A stretch of 42,906 bases of DNA from Mycolicibacter nonchromogenicus (GTDB taxonomy: Bacteria > Actinomycetota > Actinomycetes > Mycobacteriales > Mycobacteriaceae), in contig NZ_LQPI01000057.1 in assembly GCF_002101775.1 (NCBI RefSeq), positions 1 through 42,906 of the forward strand. Direction: 5' to 3'. The position numbers and the translations under genes are program-made. Shown here in pieces: positions 1 to 9,027 of the stretch (positions are counted from its first letter, which is position 1; every line of letters begins with the position of its first letter). The notes under the pieces were generated by a model that had not been told where the DNA came from, made no database searches, and was given only the letters and a program-made list of their open reading frames with translations.

Positions 1-436
1 CAGCGCCATCGACAGATCCAGCATCTCCACCGGATAGCCGGTCTTGTCAGCAACCACCGCCAACATGTCCCCGACCAAATCCACACCCGCCGCCGCCGGC
101 GCAGGTGCAGCAGGTGCAGGCGCAGCCGCCGGCGCAGGAGCTGCTGCAACCGGGGCAGCAGCAGGCGCCGGCGCGGCAGCCGGGGCCGCCGCCGGACCCA
201 GCAGCGACTGCAGGTAGTCGACGATCTCGCGCAGCGTCACCAGCGCCGCCATGGTCGCGGTGTCCACCTCAGGCAACGTCGGCACCCGATCCTGCACGGC
301 CGACAAGATCTCCACCCGCTTGATCGAGTCGATACCCAGATCCGCCTCCAGCGCCATCGACAGATCCAGCATCTCCACCGGATAGCCGGTCTTGTCAGCA
401 ACCACCGCCAACATGTCCCCGACCAAATCCACACCC
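1..436 (-). repeat. Direct repeat: two ACP domains identical over 88 bp
   Basis: Positions 1-88 and 349-436 are identical base for base, offset by 348 bp (116 codons, in frame). They encode the N-terminal part of two successive ACP domains (GVDLVGDMLAVVADKTGYP region). The repeat continues beyond the left edge, so more ACP copies may follow. The Ala/Pro-rich linkers next to each copy are similar but not identical. Confidence 0.9.
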
Positions 437-3400
437 ACCGCAGCCGGCGCAGCGGCCACCGGGACAGCCGGCGCGGGGGCAACGGGGACCGCAACCGGCG
501 GGGCCGCAACCGGGGCCGGCGCGGGCGGAGCGGGCATGGTCGCGACCGCAGCAGGTGCGCTTACCGGCGCCGGTGCTGCAGGTGCGGGCGGGGCGCTGAC
601 GGGAGCAGCAGGAGCCGCAGGCGGCGCAGGCACCGGGGGCACCGGAGGCGCCGCAGGCGGCGCGGGCATGGCCGGCGCGGGCGGCGGGGTGACCACCGGC
701 GGCGCCGGGGGGGCCGCAACGCCGTACGGGGCGGTGGGCTGAGCCGGCACCACCGTGGTGGCGGCCGGGAACAGCTGGGGGACCGGCATCGGCGCGAACC
801 CGACATTGGAGACCAAGGTCTGCAGCAGGCCCTGCAGGTGCGCGATGGTCTGCTGCATGCTGCCCAGCGCGCCGACCATGTGGGTCACCATCTCCGCTCC
901 GGGACCGGACACCAGCGGCGACGTCACCATCGGAACGGGGGCGGGCTGAACCGGCACCGGGTCGTGCGACGGGACATGTGCCGGCAGCCCGTTCGTCTCG
1001 GGAACGGGGGGATGCGCTGCTGTCATTTCGGGCTCCGATACGGTCGCGTGGCCGTTGTGGTCACTGCGGGGGGTGGATATCTCGGGTCGCTGCACCAGCT
1101 CGTCATTGATGTCTGGTCGGCCGAAGTTCGTGCCGTTGAGCTTGATCGTCAACTTGGGAGCCGGACGCGTCCGCGGGTCATCACCGTGGCGGTAGTCGGC
1201 CCACAGGGCATCGAAGTTCATCGGAACGCCGGCGGCCACCAGTTGAGCCAGGCCCATCCACAGCGATCGAATCCCGTTCCTGCCCTTGGCGTCCAGGGCG
1301 ATCGCGACGTGGTCCTGGCCGGTCAGGCACTTGCCGACGAGGTTGGTGAGCACGCTGCCGGGGCCGACCTCGATAAAGGTGCGGGCACCCGCGGACCACA
1401 TCGCCTGGACCTGCTCCACGAACCGCACGGGCTGGGCGATCTGATTGGCCAGCGTGGCCTGCATCTGGTCGGCGCCGCCGACGTACGGCTGCGCCGTTGC
1501 GTTGGCATAGACGGGCACCTGCGGCAGGCCGAACGGGATGCCCGCCAGGTACGAGGCGAACGGGCCCGCCGCCGAGCTGACGATCTCGGAGTGGAAGGCG
1601 GTGGCGACGTCGAGGAGCCGCGCGTTCATGCCTGCTGCGCCGAACCGCTGCGCGGCGTCGGCGATAGCCGCACTGTCGCCGGAGAGCACCACCTGGTTGG
1701 GGGCGTTGTGGTTGGCGATCACCACAGGCAGGCCCCACTCGGCGAGAAGCCGGCTGACCTGCTCGGCGGAGGCGGTCACCGCGCACATCGCACCATCGCT
1801 GCTGGCGGCGGCCTGGGCCATCAGTGCACCGCGTGCGCGTGCGATGAGCAGCGCGACGTCGTCACTGATCACCCCCGCGGCACACAGGGCACTGACCTCA
1901 CCGAAGCTGTGACCGCCGACGGCAACGGGCGCGATGCCCAGCGAGCGCACGATGGACAGCAGGCTGAGGCTGTGCGCACCGATGCCCGGCTGCGCCCACT
2001 CGGTCTTGGTCAGCTCAGCCGCCTGAGCCGCGCGATCTTCCTCGGTGAAGGCCGTCTTGGGCCACACGACCTCGTGCAGGTCGCGGTCGGCGTTGAGCAG
2101 CTCGGCGCGCGCAAGCTCCCAGGGCGCCAAAGCCGGTCCGTAGAGCTGCGGGATGTCGGCACCCATGCCGACGTACTGGCTGCCCTGGCCGGGGAACAGC
2201 AGCGCCACCGGGCCAGCCTGCTGGCTGGAGTAGTAGTAGCCCTTCGGCGAGCTGAACGACGTCTCCACGTTGGGGGTTTGGAGTTTCGCCGCGGCTTCGC
2301 CGAGCATGGTGCGCAGGGTCTCGACGCTGTTGGCGACCACGGCAAGGCGATGCGGGCGGCCGGCGTCATACGCCGACTGCGTGCTTCGCGCGAGGTAGCT
2401 GAGCATCTCCGGGGAGTCGACCAGCGAGCCGGCCAGCTCTCCAGCCTGAGCAGCCAGTGCGGCCGCCGAATCCGCGCCCAGGACCACCAGCTCGGAGTCC
2501 CAGGAGCGATAGCGCGGAGCATGCTCGCCGGCGCCGGTGTACTCCTCCAGCGTGATGTGGAAGTTCGTCCCGCCGAAGCCGAACGCGCTGACCGACGCGC
2601 GCCGCGGCACGTTCTGGTCGGCGATCCACGGTTTGGTCTGCGTCGACAGGTAGAACGGCGACGATTCGATCTCGAGCCCGGGGTTGGGGCGGTCGATCTT
2701 GATGGTTGGGGGCAGGACCTTGTGATGCAGAGCCATCACGGTCTTGAACAGCCCGCAGGCGCCGGCGGCGCCCTTGGTGTGGCCGACCTGGGACTTGACC
2801 GAGCCGACAGCGCACCACTGACGGTCCGTCCGGCCCGACTCGTCGAACACCCGGCGCAGGGCGGTGAACTCGGCAACGTCGCCGGCCTTGGTGCCGGTGC
2901 CGTGGGCTTCGACGAGGCCGACGGTCTCCGGCCCGTAGCCGGCCGCCTCGTAGGCGCGGCGCAGGGCCTTGGCCTGACCGTCCGGGCTGGGGGCGTAGAT
3001 GCTCTTGGCCCGGCCATCCGAGGACGTGCCGATGCCGCGGATCACGGCGTAGATCCGGTCGCCGTCGCGCTCCGCGTCGTCGAGGCGCTTGAGCGCCAGC
3101 ATCGACAGGCCCTCGCCCAGCATGGTGCCGTCAGACTGGTCGGAGAACGGACGGCAGTCGCCGGTGCGCGACAGCGCGGTGACCTTGGCGAAGCACATGA
3201 ACATGAAGATGTCGTTGAAGGCGTCCACGCCGCCGGCGATCACCATGTCGGCCTCGCGCAGGTAGAGCTCGTGCAGCGCGATCTCGATCGCGGCCAGTGA
3301 ACTGGCGCATGCGGCGTCGACGACGCAGTTCGTTCCGCCCAGGTCGAAGCGGTTGGCGATTCGCCCGGCGATGACGTTGCCGAGCAGGCCCGGGAAGGTG

Positions 3401-3927
3401 TTCTCCTGCCAGGGGGTGTAGCCCGCCGCCACGCTCTCGCTGAAGGCGGTCAGCTCACTGTCGGACAGACCGGCCGCGCGCAGGCCGCGTTCCCAGATCG
3501 GCCGATGCAGGCGACCGCTCATGTAACCCGACATCTCGGTGCCCCCGGACGAGCCCAGCACCACGCTGACCCGTTCGCGATCGATCGTGGAGATGTCGCC
3601 GCCCGCGTAGTCCTCCAGCACCTGCTGCGCGACCCTCAGCGCCAGCAGCTGGGCGGTGTCGGTCGCAGGCAAGACGTTCGGCGGAATGCCGAAATCCATC
3701 GGCGCGAAGTCAATGGTGGGCAGGAAGCCGCCGCGACGGGCGTACACCTTGTCGGGCGTGCGGGGATCCGCGTCGAAGTAGTCGTCGACCCGCCAGTGCG
3801 ACTCCGGTACGTCGGAGAACAGGTCCACGCCCTCGACGATGTTGCGCCAGAATCGCTCGGCTTCGGGGGACCCGGGGAACAGCGCACTGACGCCGACCAC
3901 TGCGACAGGTGGATGTTTGGCTACCAC
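1..3927 (-). CDS. Type I polyketide synthase, PfaA-like (KS-AT-tandem ACP), partial
   Basis: An iterative fatty-acid/polyketide synthase cut by the left edge, so its C-terminus is missing. Visible in order: ketosynthase (about residues 5-450; active-site Cys207 in DAACASS, then EAHGTGT and VGHTKGAAG histidine motifs), acyltransferase (GQGSQYVGMG, then catalytic Ser674 in GHSFGE), a long Ala/Pro linker, a first acyl carrier protein with phosphopantetheine Ser1201 in LGIDSIKRVEIL, another Ala/Pro linker and the start of a second, nearly identical ACP. KS-AT followed by tandem ACPs is the PfaA plan of polyunsaturated fatty acid synthases (known family architecture; a KR would be expected further on). 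GTG start at 3927 is fixed by AAGGAG five bases upstream. The next gene upstream on the same strand encodes PfaD, which supports the assignment. The lipid product cannot be read from the sequence. Confidence 0.93.
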   Translation of the reverse strand, partial: MVAKHPPVAVVGVSALFPGSPEAERFWRNIVEGVDLFSDVPESHWRVDDYFDADPRTPDKVYARRGGFLPTIDFAPMDFGIPPNVLPATDTAQLLALRVAQQVLEDYAGGDISTIDRERVSVVLGSSGGTEMSGYMSGRLHRPIWERGLRAAGLSDSELTAFSESVAAGYTPWQENTFPGLLGNVIAGRIANRFDLGGTNCVVDAACASSLAAIEIALHELYLREADMVIAGGVDAFNDIFMFMCFAKVTALSRTGDCRPFSDQSDGTMLGEGLSMLALKRLDDAERDGDRIYAVIRGIGTSSDGRAKSIYAPSPDGQAKALRRAYEAAGYGPETVGLVEAHGTGTKAGDVAEFTALRRVFDESGRTDRQWCAVGSVKSQVGHTKGAAGACGLFKTVMALHHKVLPPTIKIDRPNPGLEIESSPFYLSTQTKPWIADQNVPRRASVSAFGFGGTNFHITLEEYTGAGEHAPRYRSWDSELVVLGADSAAALAAQAGELAGSLVDSPEMLSYLARSTQSAYDAGRPHRLAVVANSVETLRTMLGEAAAKLQTPNVETSFSSPKGYYYSSQQAGPVALLFPGQGSQYVGMGADIPQLYGPALAPWELARAELLNADRDLHEVVWPKTAFTEEDRAAQAAELTKTEWAQPGIGAHSLSLLSIVRSLGIAPVAVGGHSFGEVSALCAAGVISDDVALLIARARGALMAQAAASSDGAMCAVTASAEQVSRLLAEWGLPVVIANHNAPNQVVLSGDSAAIADAAQRFGAAGMNARLLDVATAFHSEIVSSAAGPFASYLAGIPFGLPQVPVYANATAQPYVGGADQMQATLANQIAQPVRFVEQVQAMWSAGARTFIEVGPGSVLTNLVGKCLTGQDHVAIALDAKGRNGIRSLWMGLAQLVAAGVPMNFDALWADYRHGDDPRTRPAPKLTIKLNGTNFGRPDINDELVQRPEISTPRSDHNGHATVSEPEMTAAHPPVPETNGLPAHVPSHDPVPVQPAPVPMVTSPLVSGPGAEMVTHMVGALGSMQQTIAHLQGLLQTLVSNVGFAPMPVPQLFPAATTVVPAQPTAPYGVAAPPAPPVVTPPPAPAMPAPPAAPPVPPVPAPPAAPAAPVSAPPAPAAPAPVSAPAAVATMPAPPAPAPVAAPPVAVPVAPAPAVPVAAAPAAVGVDLVGDMLAVVADKTGYPVEMLDLSMALEADLGIDSIKRVEILSAVQDRVPTLPEVDTATMAALVTLREIVDYLQSLLGPAAAPAAAPAPAAAPVAAAPAPAAAPAPAAPAPAAAGVDLVGDMLAVVADKTGYPVEMLDLSMAL

Positions 3928-4092
3928 AGGGTCTCCTTAAGAACGGCCTTGACGCAAAGCATCGAAAGCCTAAGTTTTGCCATCAGAGACGATGAATAGC
4001 AGCTGGGGGTCCGCTGATCATCCCAATGGCCAGACGCTGCCGGGACCATATCAGAGTGTTGTAGCCATCACACATCGAAGATGTCTGGCCCA

Positions 4093-4140
4093 GGCCCCGG
4101 AATATATTACAGTCTTCGGCCAAAATGTCATGCCGGGGCC
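4093..4140. promoter_or_regulatory. Inverted repeat between pfaD and the PKS gene
   Basis: GGCCCCGG at 4093-4100 is matched by its reverse complement CCGGGGCC at 4133-4140 around a 32-base AT-rich centre. It sits in the 262-bp gap downstream of pfaD and upstream of the PKS start. It could be a pfaD terminator or a regulator site; nothing decides between them. The rest of the gap is AT-rich compared with the genes and must hold the ribosome binding site and probably a promoter of the PKS gene. Confidence 0.3.
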
Positions 4141-4189
4141 CCGCTGAACAGCCACTAAGCGACGCGCATAACGAATTTTACGACTTTCG

Positions 4190-5836
4190 TCACACCGCCA
4201 GCGGACGTGGGCTGTAAGCGAACGCCCTGGCCGGCACCGGGACCCCGCAGGCGCGGGCCGCGCCGGCGCGACTCACGTGGGCCGCACCTTCGAGCAGGTT
4301 AAGCGCCACCTGGACAGCCTGGCGATTCTCGCATGCCTCGAGGTGGCTGCCCGCCACCCAGCTGTTGAACGCACCCATGGCCGGGCCGCACCAGATCTGG
4401 TAGTCGAGCACCCGCTCGGGGAGGCCGCTGATGGCCCACCGGCTCGACTGACCCAGATACCAGCGGAACACCAGCGCCATCTGGTACTTCGGATCCCGCG
4501 ACGCGAGTTCGAGCACCGCCGGGTCGCGCTGTTGCCAGTACCGCTGGGTGTCCGCCCACACCTCGGCGACGGTGGCGCCCAGGATCTTCTCCAGCTCGGG
4601 GCCGTGCTTGGCGACCACGCTGGCCAGGTCGGGGTTGCCCGCGTACCACTCGTAGAGCTTCTTGCCGCGCGGGGCGAACATCGTTCCTCGTTTGAGGACC
4701 TGCAGGTTGACGCCCATCTCGAACATGTCGGAGGCGGGGGCCATCATCACGTCGGCGATCCCGGCCTTGGCGAGCATCGCGCGTCCGGCCTCCGACAGCC
4801 CCGACTCCACGCAGGCCTGGTTGACCGACCCGGTCAAGACGTAGGCCGCGCCCATCGCGAAGGCACCGGCGACCGCCTGCGGCGCACCGAGGCCGCCCGC
4901 CGCGCCCACCCGCACCCGGCCACTCAGCGCGCGCTGCTGGGCGAGCGTGTCGCGCAGCATGGCGATCTCGGAGAACAGCGCCGGCAGCGGACGGTTGTCG
5001 GTGTGCCCGCCGCTGTCGGATTCGACGGTGATGTCCTCGGCCACCGGCACATACCGAGACAGGTCGGCCTCGCGCTCCGTCAGCTTTCCGGCCGCGACCA
5101 ATGCGGACACCAGCGCCGCCGGCGCCGGTTCCATGAACATGCGCGCCACCTCCGGCCGCGACACCTTGGCCATCACGTGGTTACGGCGCACGATGTTGCC
5201 GGCCGGATCGGTGTCCAGGCCCGAGAGTGCGTAGTGCACCACCGCGGGCGTCAGCTTCATGAAGGCCGAGGCCTCCACAACCGGAACGCCGCGCGCGATG
5301 AACAGCTCGGCGACGCGCGTCTCCAGCGAGACCTCATTGGGCGAGTGGATCAGGTTGGCTCCCCAGGCCAGCCCGGGCCGACCGGCCAACGCGGTCTGGA
5401 TCTCGTGCAGCCCCCGCTCGACGGCCTCGTAGGAGAGCCCGCCGGCGCCGAAGAACCCCATCATCTGGGCCTCGGCCATCGCGATGACCAACGCCGGCGT
5501 GGCGATGCCGTTGGCCATCGCCCCGGTGACGTAGGGGAAACGGACGCCGTGCGCCTCGCAGAATTCGCGGTCGCCCAGCCACTCGGGGTAGATCGCGGGC
5601 AACGTGCCCACCAGGGAATATTCCGTCTCCCCGGCGCCGGCCACCGCCCCGCCCAGTGCCACGCCCAGCATCCCGGTGGCGGTTTCGCGCACCACATGCA
5701 CGGGGTGACGGATGTAGCCGATGACGTCGGCGATGTCGTCGGGGGCGAATGCGGCCGGTGTGGTGGTGGGGCGCCAGCCCAGGCCCGGGCTCGCGCCGGC
5801 CTGCTGCTCCAGTACTGCGCCAGGTCGCTCGTTCAC
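4190..5836 (-). CDS. pfaD: PfaD-family enoyl reductase of a PUFA/polyketide synthase
   Basis: 548 residues, the usual length for PfaD. The family is an FMN-dependent TIM-barrel protein of the 2-nitropropane dioxygenase superfamily that acts as trans enoyl reductase for PfaA-type synthases (family knowledge). Seen here: N-terminal WRPTTTPAAF region, then VTGAMANGIATPALVIAMAEAQMMGFFGAGGL split over the barrel start, GANLIHSPNE, EASAFMKLTPAVVHY, the DSGGHTDNRPL motif, a glycine-rich flavin-binding stretch (VRVGAAGGLGAPQAV), and the PfaD-specific C-terminal half with MFAPRGKKLYEWY. GTG start at 5836 with GAGAGGAA just upstream. It lies 262 bp upstream of the PKS on the same strand, probably in the same pathway, and divergent from the PAP2/DAGK gene. 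Confidence 0.93.
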   Translation of the reverse strand: MNERPGAVLEQQAGASPGLGWRPTTTPAAFAPDDIADVIGYIRHPVHVVRETATGMLGVALGGAVAGAGETEYSLVGTLPAIYPEWLGDREFCEAHGVRFPYVTGAMANGIATPALVIAMAEAQMMGFFGAGGLSYEAVERGLHEIQTALAGRPGLAWGANLIHSPNEVSLETRVAELFIARGVPVVEASAFMKLTPAVVHYALSGLDTDPAGNIVRRNHVMAKVSRPEVARMFMEPAPAALVSALVAAGKLTEREADLSRYVPVAEDITVESDSGGHTDNRPLPALFSEIAMLRDTLAQQRALSGRVRVGAAGGLGAPQAVAGAFAMGAAYVLTGSVNQACVESGLSEAGRAMLAKAGIADVMMAPASDMFEMGVNLQVLKRGTMFAPRGKKLYEWYAGNPDLASVVAKHGPELEKILGATVAEVWADTQRYWQQRDPAVLELASRDPKYQMALVFRWYLGQSSRWAISGLPERVLDYQIWCGPAMGAFNSWVAGSHLEACENRQAVQVALNLLEGAAHVSRAGAARACGVPVPARAFAYSPRPLAV

Positions 5837-6018
5837 AGTCGTTCCTCTCGATCACCGGTGCCAAGAGCTCTCGCGCCGAGGGGCCGTGCGCACGAACCGG
5901 AGAAATCGATGAGAGTTTCTCATGGCCGGCGGCGGCGGGGAGTCTCCGCACCGTCAAACGGGTATAGGACCGCCGGTAGGCGCCAGCGGTGGCGCCGTGG
6001 ACGGAGGAAATCGCTGCC

Positions 6019-7533
6019 GTGGGTCAACTACCGATGGCGCCGCTGCCGCGCCGCCGTTCTGGGCTGCGCCAGATCACCGAGGGCCTCGGCCAACTCGACG
6101 CCGAGGTGTTCGAGGCGATCGCACACTCACCCAGCCGGCTGCTCGACACCACCATGCCCCCGCTGACCCGCGCCGCCGACCACTCCAAACTGTGGCTGGC
6201 TCTGGCCGCCGTCATGGCGGCCACCGGCGGCCCGGCGACCCGCCGCGGAGCCGCGCGCGGAGTGGCGAGTCTGGCACTGACCAGCCTGATCACCAACCAG
6301 GTGATCAAACGGATCCGGCCGCGTGCGCGTCCCAACATCACGCTGGTGCCGCTGCTGCGCCGGGCCCGCCGGCTCCCGCTGTCGAACTCACTGCCCTCCG
6401 GGCACTCCGCGAGCGCGGCGGCCTTCGCCGTCGGGGTGGGCCTGGAGAGCCCCCTGGTGGGACTACCGGTCGCCGGGCTGGCGGGGCTGGTCGGTCTGTC
6501 CCGGATCGCCACCGGCGTCCACTACCCCGGGGACGTACTGGCCGGGCTGGGTATCGGCGCGTCGCTCGCGGTAGTCGGAGCCAAGCTGGTCCCGCCGATA
6601 GCCGCCCCTGCTGCTCAGCGCACCACGGCTCTTCGCGTCCCCTCCCCCGCACGTCCCGACGGCGACGGCGTGGTGTTGGTGGTCAACCCCGAGTCCGGCG
6701 GTGGGCGCGCGGGCGAGGTCGCCGCGCAGGTGCGCCGGGAACTGCCGGCCGTCACCATCGTCGAGGTCGGCCCCGACGACGACTTGGTGGAGTCGCTGCG
6801 CCGCGCCGCCGACACCGCGGAGGTCCTTTCCATCGCCGGCGGCGACGGGTCGGTCGCGACCGCAGCACACGTGGCGGTGCAACGCGACCTGCCGCTGGCG
6901 GTGTTTCCCGGCGGCACGTTGAACCACTTCGCCAAGGACATCGGTTGTGACGCCACCGAGAAGACCGTCCGGGCCATTGCCGAGGGCAGCCTGTCGCGGG
7001 TCGACGTGGTGCGGTTCAACGACGAGACCACCATCATCAACACAGCGAGCATCGGCGCCTACCCGACGTTCGTTCGGCGCCGGGAACGGCTGCAGGGCAA
7101 GCTCGGCAAGCCGGTCGCCAGCGCCTACGCCATGCTGATGACCCTGCGCCGCGAACGGCCGGTGCGTATTTCCTTCGACAACATGACTCTGCAGACGTCT
7201 CTGTTCTTCCTCGGCAACTCGGTGTATCAGCCCGAGGGCTTCGCGCCGGCCGTGCGGCACCGGATGGACGACGGTCTGCTGGACGTGCGGATCCTGGAGA
7301 CCGGCCGACCGTGGTGCACGCTGCGAATCCTGGCGTCGGTGCTGACCGGACGGCTGCAGCGCAGTCGGCTCTATCACGAGCTGCGGGTGCCTTCATTCCG
7401 CTTCACCGCGCTCGACGGACCGGTACCGATCGCCCACGACGGCGAGGCCGACATCGCCTGTGCGGAAGCCGAATTCACCGCGTGCTACCGCGCACTGCAG
7501 GTGTATCGGCCCATGCCCTCGGCCTCGCGCTGA
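6019..7533 (+). CDS. PAP2 phosphatase-diacylglycerol kinase fusion
   Basis: About 504 residues with two enzymes in one chain. The N-terminal half is a PAP2 lipid phosphatase: motif 1 around Lys97 (KRIRPRARP), motif 2 PSGHS with His129, motif 3 around His168 (GVHYPGDVLAG), with hydrophobic segments. The C-terminal half is a LCB5/YegS-type diacylglycerol kinase catalytic domain: VNPESGGGRAG, then GGDGS near residue 274, and FPGGTLNHFAKD. The family is known as bifunctional PAP2/diacylglycerol kinase; the inferred role is membrane lipid headgroup turnover. I prefer GTG at 6019 because GGAGG (6003-6007) precedes it by 11 bases; GTG at 5989 is in frame but lacks a good ribosome site. The gene is convergent with the acyl-CoA dehydrogenase, 12 bp away. 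Confidence 0.9.
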   Translation: MGQLPMAPLPRRRSGLRQITEGLGQLDAEVFEAIAHSPSRLLDTTMPPLTRAADHSKLWLALAAVMAATGGPATRRGAARGVASLALTSLITNQVIKRIRPRARPNITLVPLLRRARRLPLSNSLPSGHSASAAAFAVGVGLESPLVGLPVAGLAGLVGLSRIATGVHYPGDVLAGLGIGASLAVVGAKLVPPIAAPAAQRTTALRVPSPARPDGDGVVLVVNPESGGGRAGEVAAQVRRELPAVTIVEVGPDDDLVESLRRAADTAEVLSIAGGDGSVATAAHVAVQRDLPLAVFPGGTLNHFAKDIGCDATEKTVRAIAEGSLSRVDVVRFNDETTIINTASIGAYPTFVRRRERLQGKLGKPVASAYAMLMTLRRERPVRISFDNMTLQTSLFFLGNSVYQPEGFAPAVRHRMDDGLLDVRILETGRPWCTLRILASVLTGRLQRSRLYHELRVPSFRFTALDGPVPIAHDGEADIACAEAEFTACYRALQVYRPMPSASR

Positions 7534-7545
7534 CGACCCGGCTCG

Positions 7546-8925
7546 TCATCTCGGCGGACGCAGCACTTTCATGGCGGCCCGCAGCACCGGTGCGGGGATG
7601 CGGTCCCGCATGGCCAGCGCACCGGCGGCGGCCCGCGTGCGCAGCGGGGTGCCGCGGCCGAACACCCGGTTCAACGGTCCGCCGGTGGGCTCGATCTCGA
7701 CGTGCAGCGGCGGGGTGCCGACGGCAGCGCCCAGCGCCTGGGCTATCACCATGCGCTGGATCTCACTGGTGCCTTCGAAGATGGTGTAGAGCTTGGCATC
7801 TCGATACCACTTCTCCACCGGATGGTCGGTGATGTAGCCCCAGCCGCCCAGGGTCTGCACCGCCCGCTCGGTGACCCGCACCGCGACCTCGCTGGCGGCC
7901 AGCTTGGCCATCGATCCCTCGCCGCGGGTGAAGGTGATCCCGTTGGCCGCCATCCAGGAGGCCCGCCAGGTCAGCAGGCGCGCCGCGTCGATCCCGGTGG
8001 CCAGCTCCGCCAACGGGAACGCTATGCCCTGGTTGTCGATGATCGGGCCACCGAAGGCCTCGCGCCGGGTGGCGTAGTCGGTCGCGTATTCCAATGCGGC
8101 GCGCGCGATGCCGATGGCCTGCGCGGCGACCATCGGCCGGGTCTGCTCGAAGGTCCCCAGTGTCGCGGAGCCCGAATGCGGCGCGCCGGCGAGAATCTCT
8201 CGGGCCCTGGCGAGTTTGTGCTCGAGTTTGTCCGCCCCGCCGAGCAGGTTCTCGGACGGAATACGTACGTGATCGAATCGCAGCTCGGCGGTGTGCGAAG
8301 CCCGGCAGCCCAGCTTGTCGAGCTTTCGGACCAATTCCAGTCCGGGAGTGCCACCCGGCACGATGAACAACGCCTGGCCGCGATGGCCGAGTTCGGGGTC
8401 GACGACGGCGTTGACCACATGCACGTTCGCGATACCGCCGTTGCCGATCCACATCTTATGGCCGTCGATGATCCAGTCGTCGCCGTCGCGACGGGCGGTG
8501 GTGCGCAGGTTGCGGACGTCGCTGCCGCCTTCAGGCTCGGAGATCGCCAGCGCGGCGAGCTTGAGATCGCCTGGCGTGCCGAAGCATTCCGGCGCCCACT
8601 GCAGCATCTGTTCGGCGGTGGCGGCCTGTCCGATCGCCGACAGGGCCAGCGCCGGCATCACGATCGCCAGCCCGATTCCAGCGCAGCCCCAGAACAGTTC
8701 TTCCATGAACATCGGCAACGACAGACCCGTCGAGTCGCCGATCAGGTCGCGATAGAACAGTGGGCTGTAGAAGCCCTGGGCCGCGGCCTCCTCAAGCACC
8801 GGCCACGGGAACTCCTGGCGCTGGTCATAGTCCAAAGCGACCGGCCGAATGACCGATTCGGCGAATTGGTGGGCGCGGCGAGCCAAGTCATGCTGCGCCG
8901 TGGTGGGCGTGAGGTCGAAGGCCAT
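7546..8925 (-). CDS. Acyl-CoA dehydrogenase
   Basis: 459 residues, a flavoprotein that oxidises acyl-CoA thioesters to enoyl-CoA and passes electrons to ETF. Seen: N-terminal helical domain, the beta-domain signature ALAISEPEGGSDVRNL, the IDGHKMWIGNGG segment, and the C-terminal signature YRDAKLYTIFEGTSEIQRMVIAQALG. Past the FAD-contacting end there is an extra tail of about 60 residues that is rich in Arg and Pro. ATG at 8925 begins MAFDLTPT, with CAGGA eight bases upstream; an in-frame extension to 9006 is Arg/Gly-rich and unlike the family. Single gene with no operon partner in view, so the substrate is unknown. Confidence 0.92.
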   Translation of the reverse strand: MAFDLTPTTAQHDLARRAHQFAESVIRPVALDYDQRQEFPWPVLEEAAAQGFYSPLFYRDLIGDSTGLSLPMFMEELFWGCAGIGLAIVMPALALSAIGQAATAEQMLQWAPECFGTPGDLKLAALAISEPEGGSDVRNLRTTARRDGDDWIIDGHKMWIGNGGIANVHVVNAVVDPELGHRGQALFIVPGGTPGLELVRKLDKLGCRASHTAELRFDHVRIPSENLLGGADKLEHKLARAREILAGAPHSGSATLGTFEQTRPMVAAQAIGIARAALEYATDYATRREAFGGPIIDNQGIAFPLAELATGIDAARLLTWRASWMAANGITFTRGEGSMAKLAASEVAVRVTERAVQTLGGWGYITDHPVEKWYRDAKLYTIFEGTSEIQRMVIAQALGAAVGTPPLHVEIEPTGGPLNRVFGRGTPLRTRAAAGALAMRDRIPAPVLRAAMKVLRPPR

Positions 8926-9027
8926 CGCGGAGTCCTGCCGTCCTGGGGCGTCCTTGCGGCCAGCCGTGGCCGCCTGAGCAGGATTGCCGCTCCGGCGCCC
9001 GGGCAAACGCGCGGCCTTGACCTCGCC

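Noticed and set aside
838..3300. A plus-strand open frame of 820 codons opposite the PKS gene
   Set aside because: It is the GC-rich shadow of the PKS on the other strand: Arg/Gly/His-rich, no domain, whereas the minus strand shows full KS and AT motifs.
4277..6166. A plus-strand open frame of 629 codons opposite pfaD
   Set aside because: Same kind of shadow, His/Arg/Gly-rich; the minus strand encodes an intact PfaD with good start and ribosome site.
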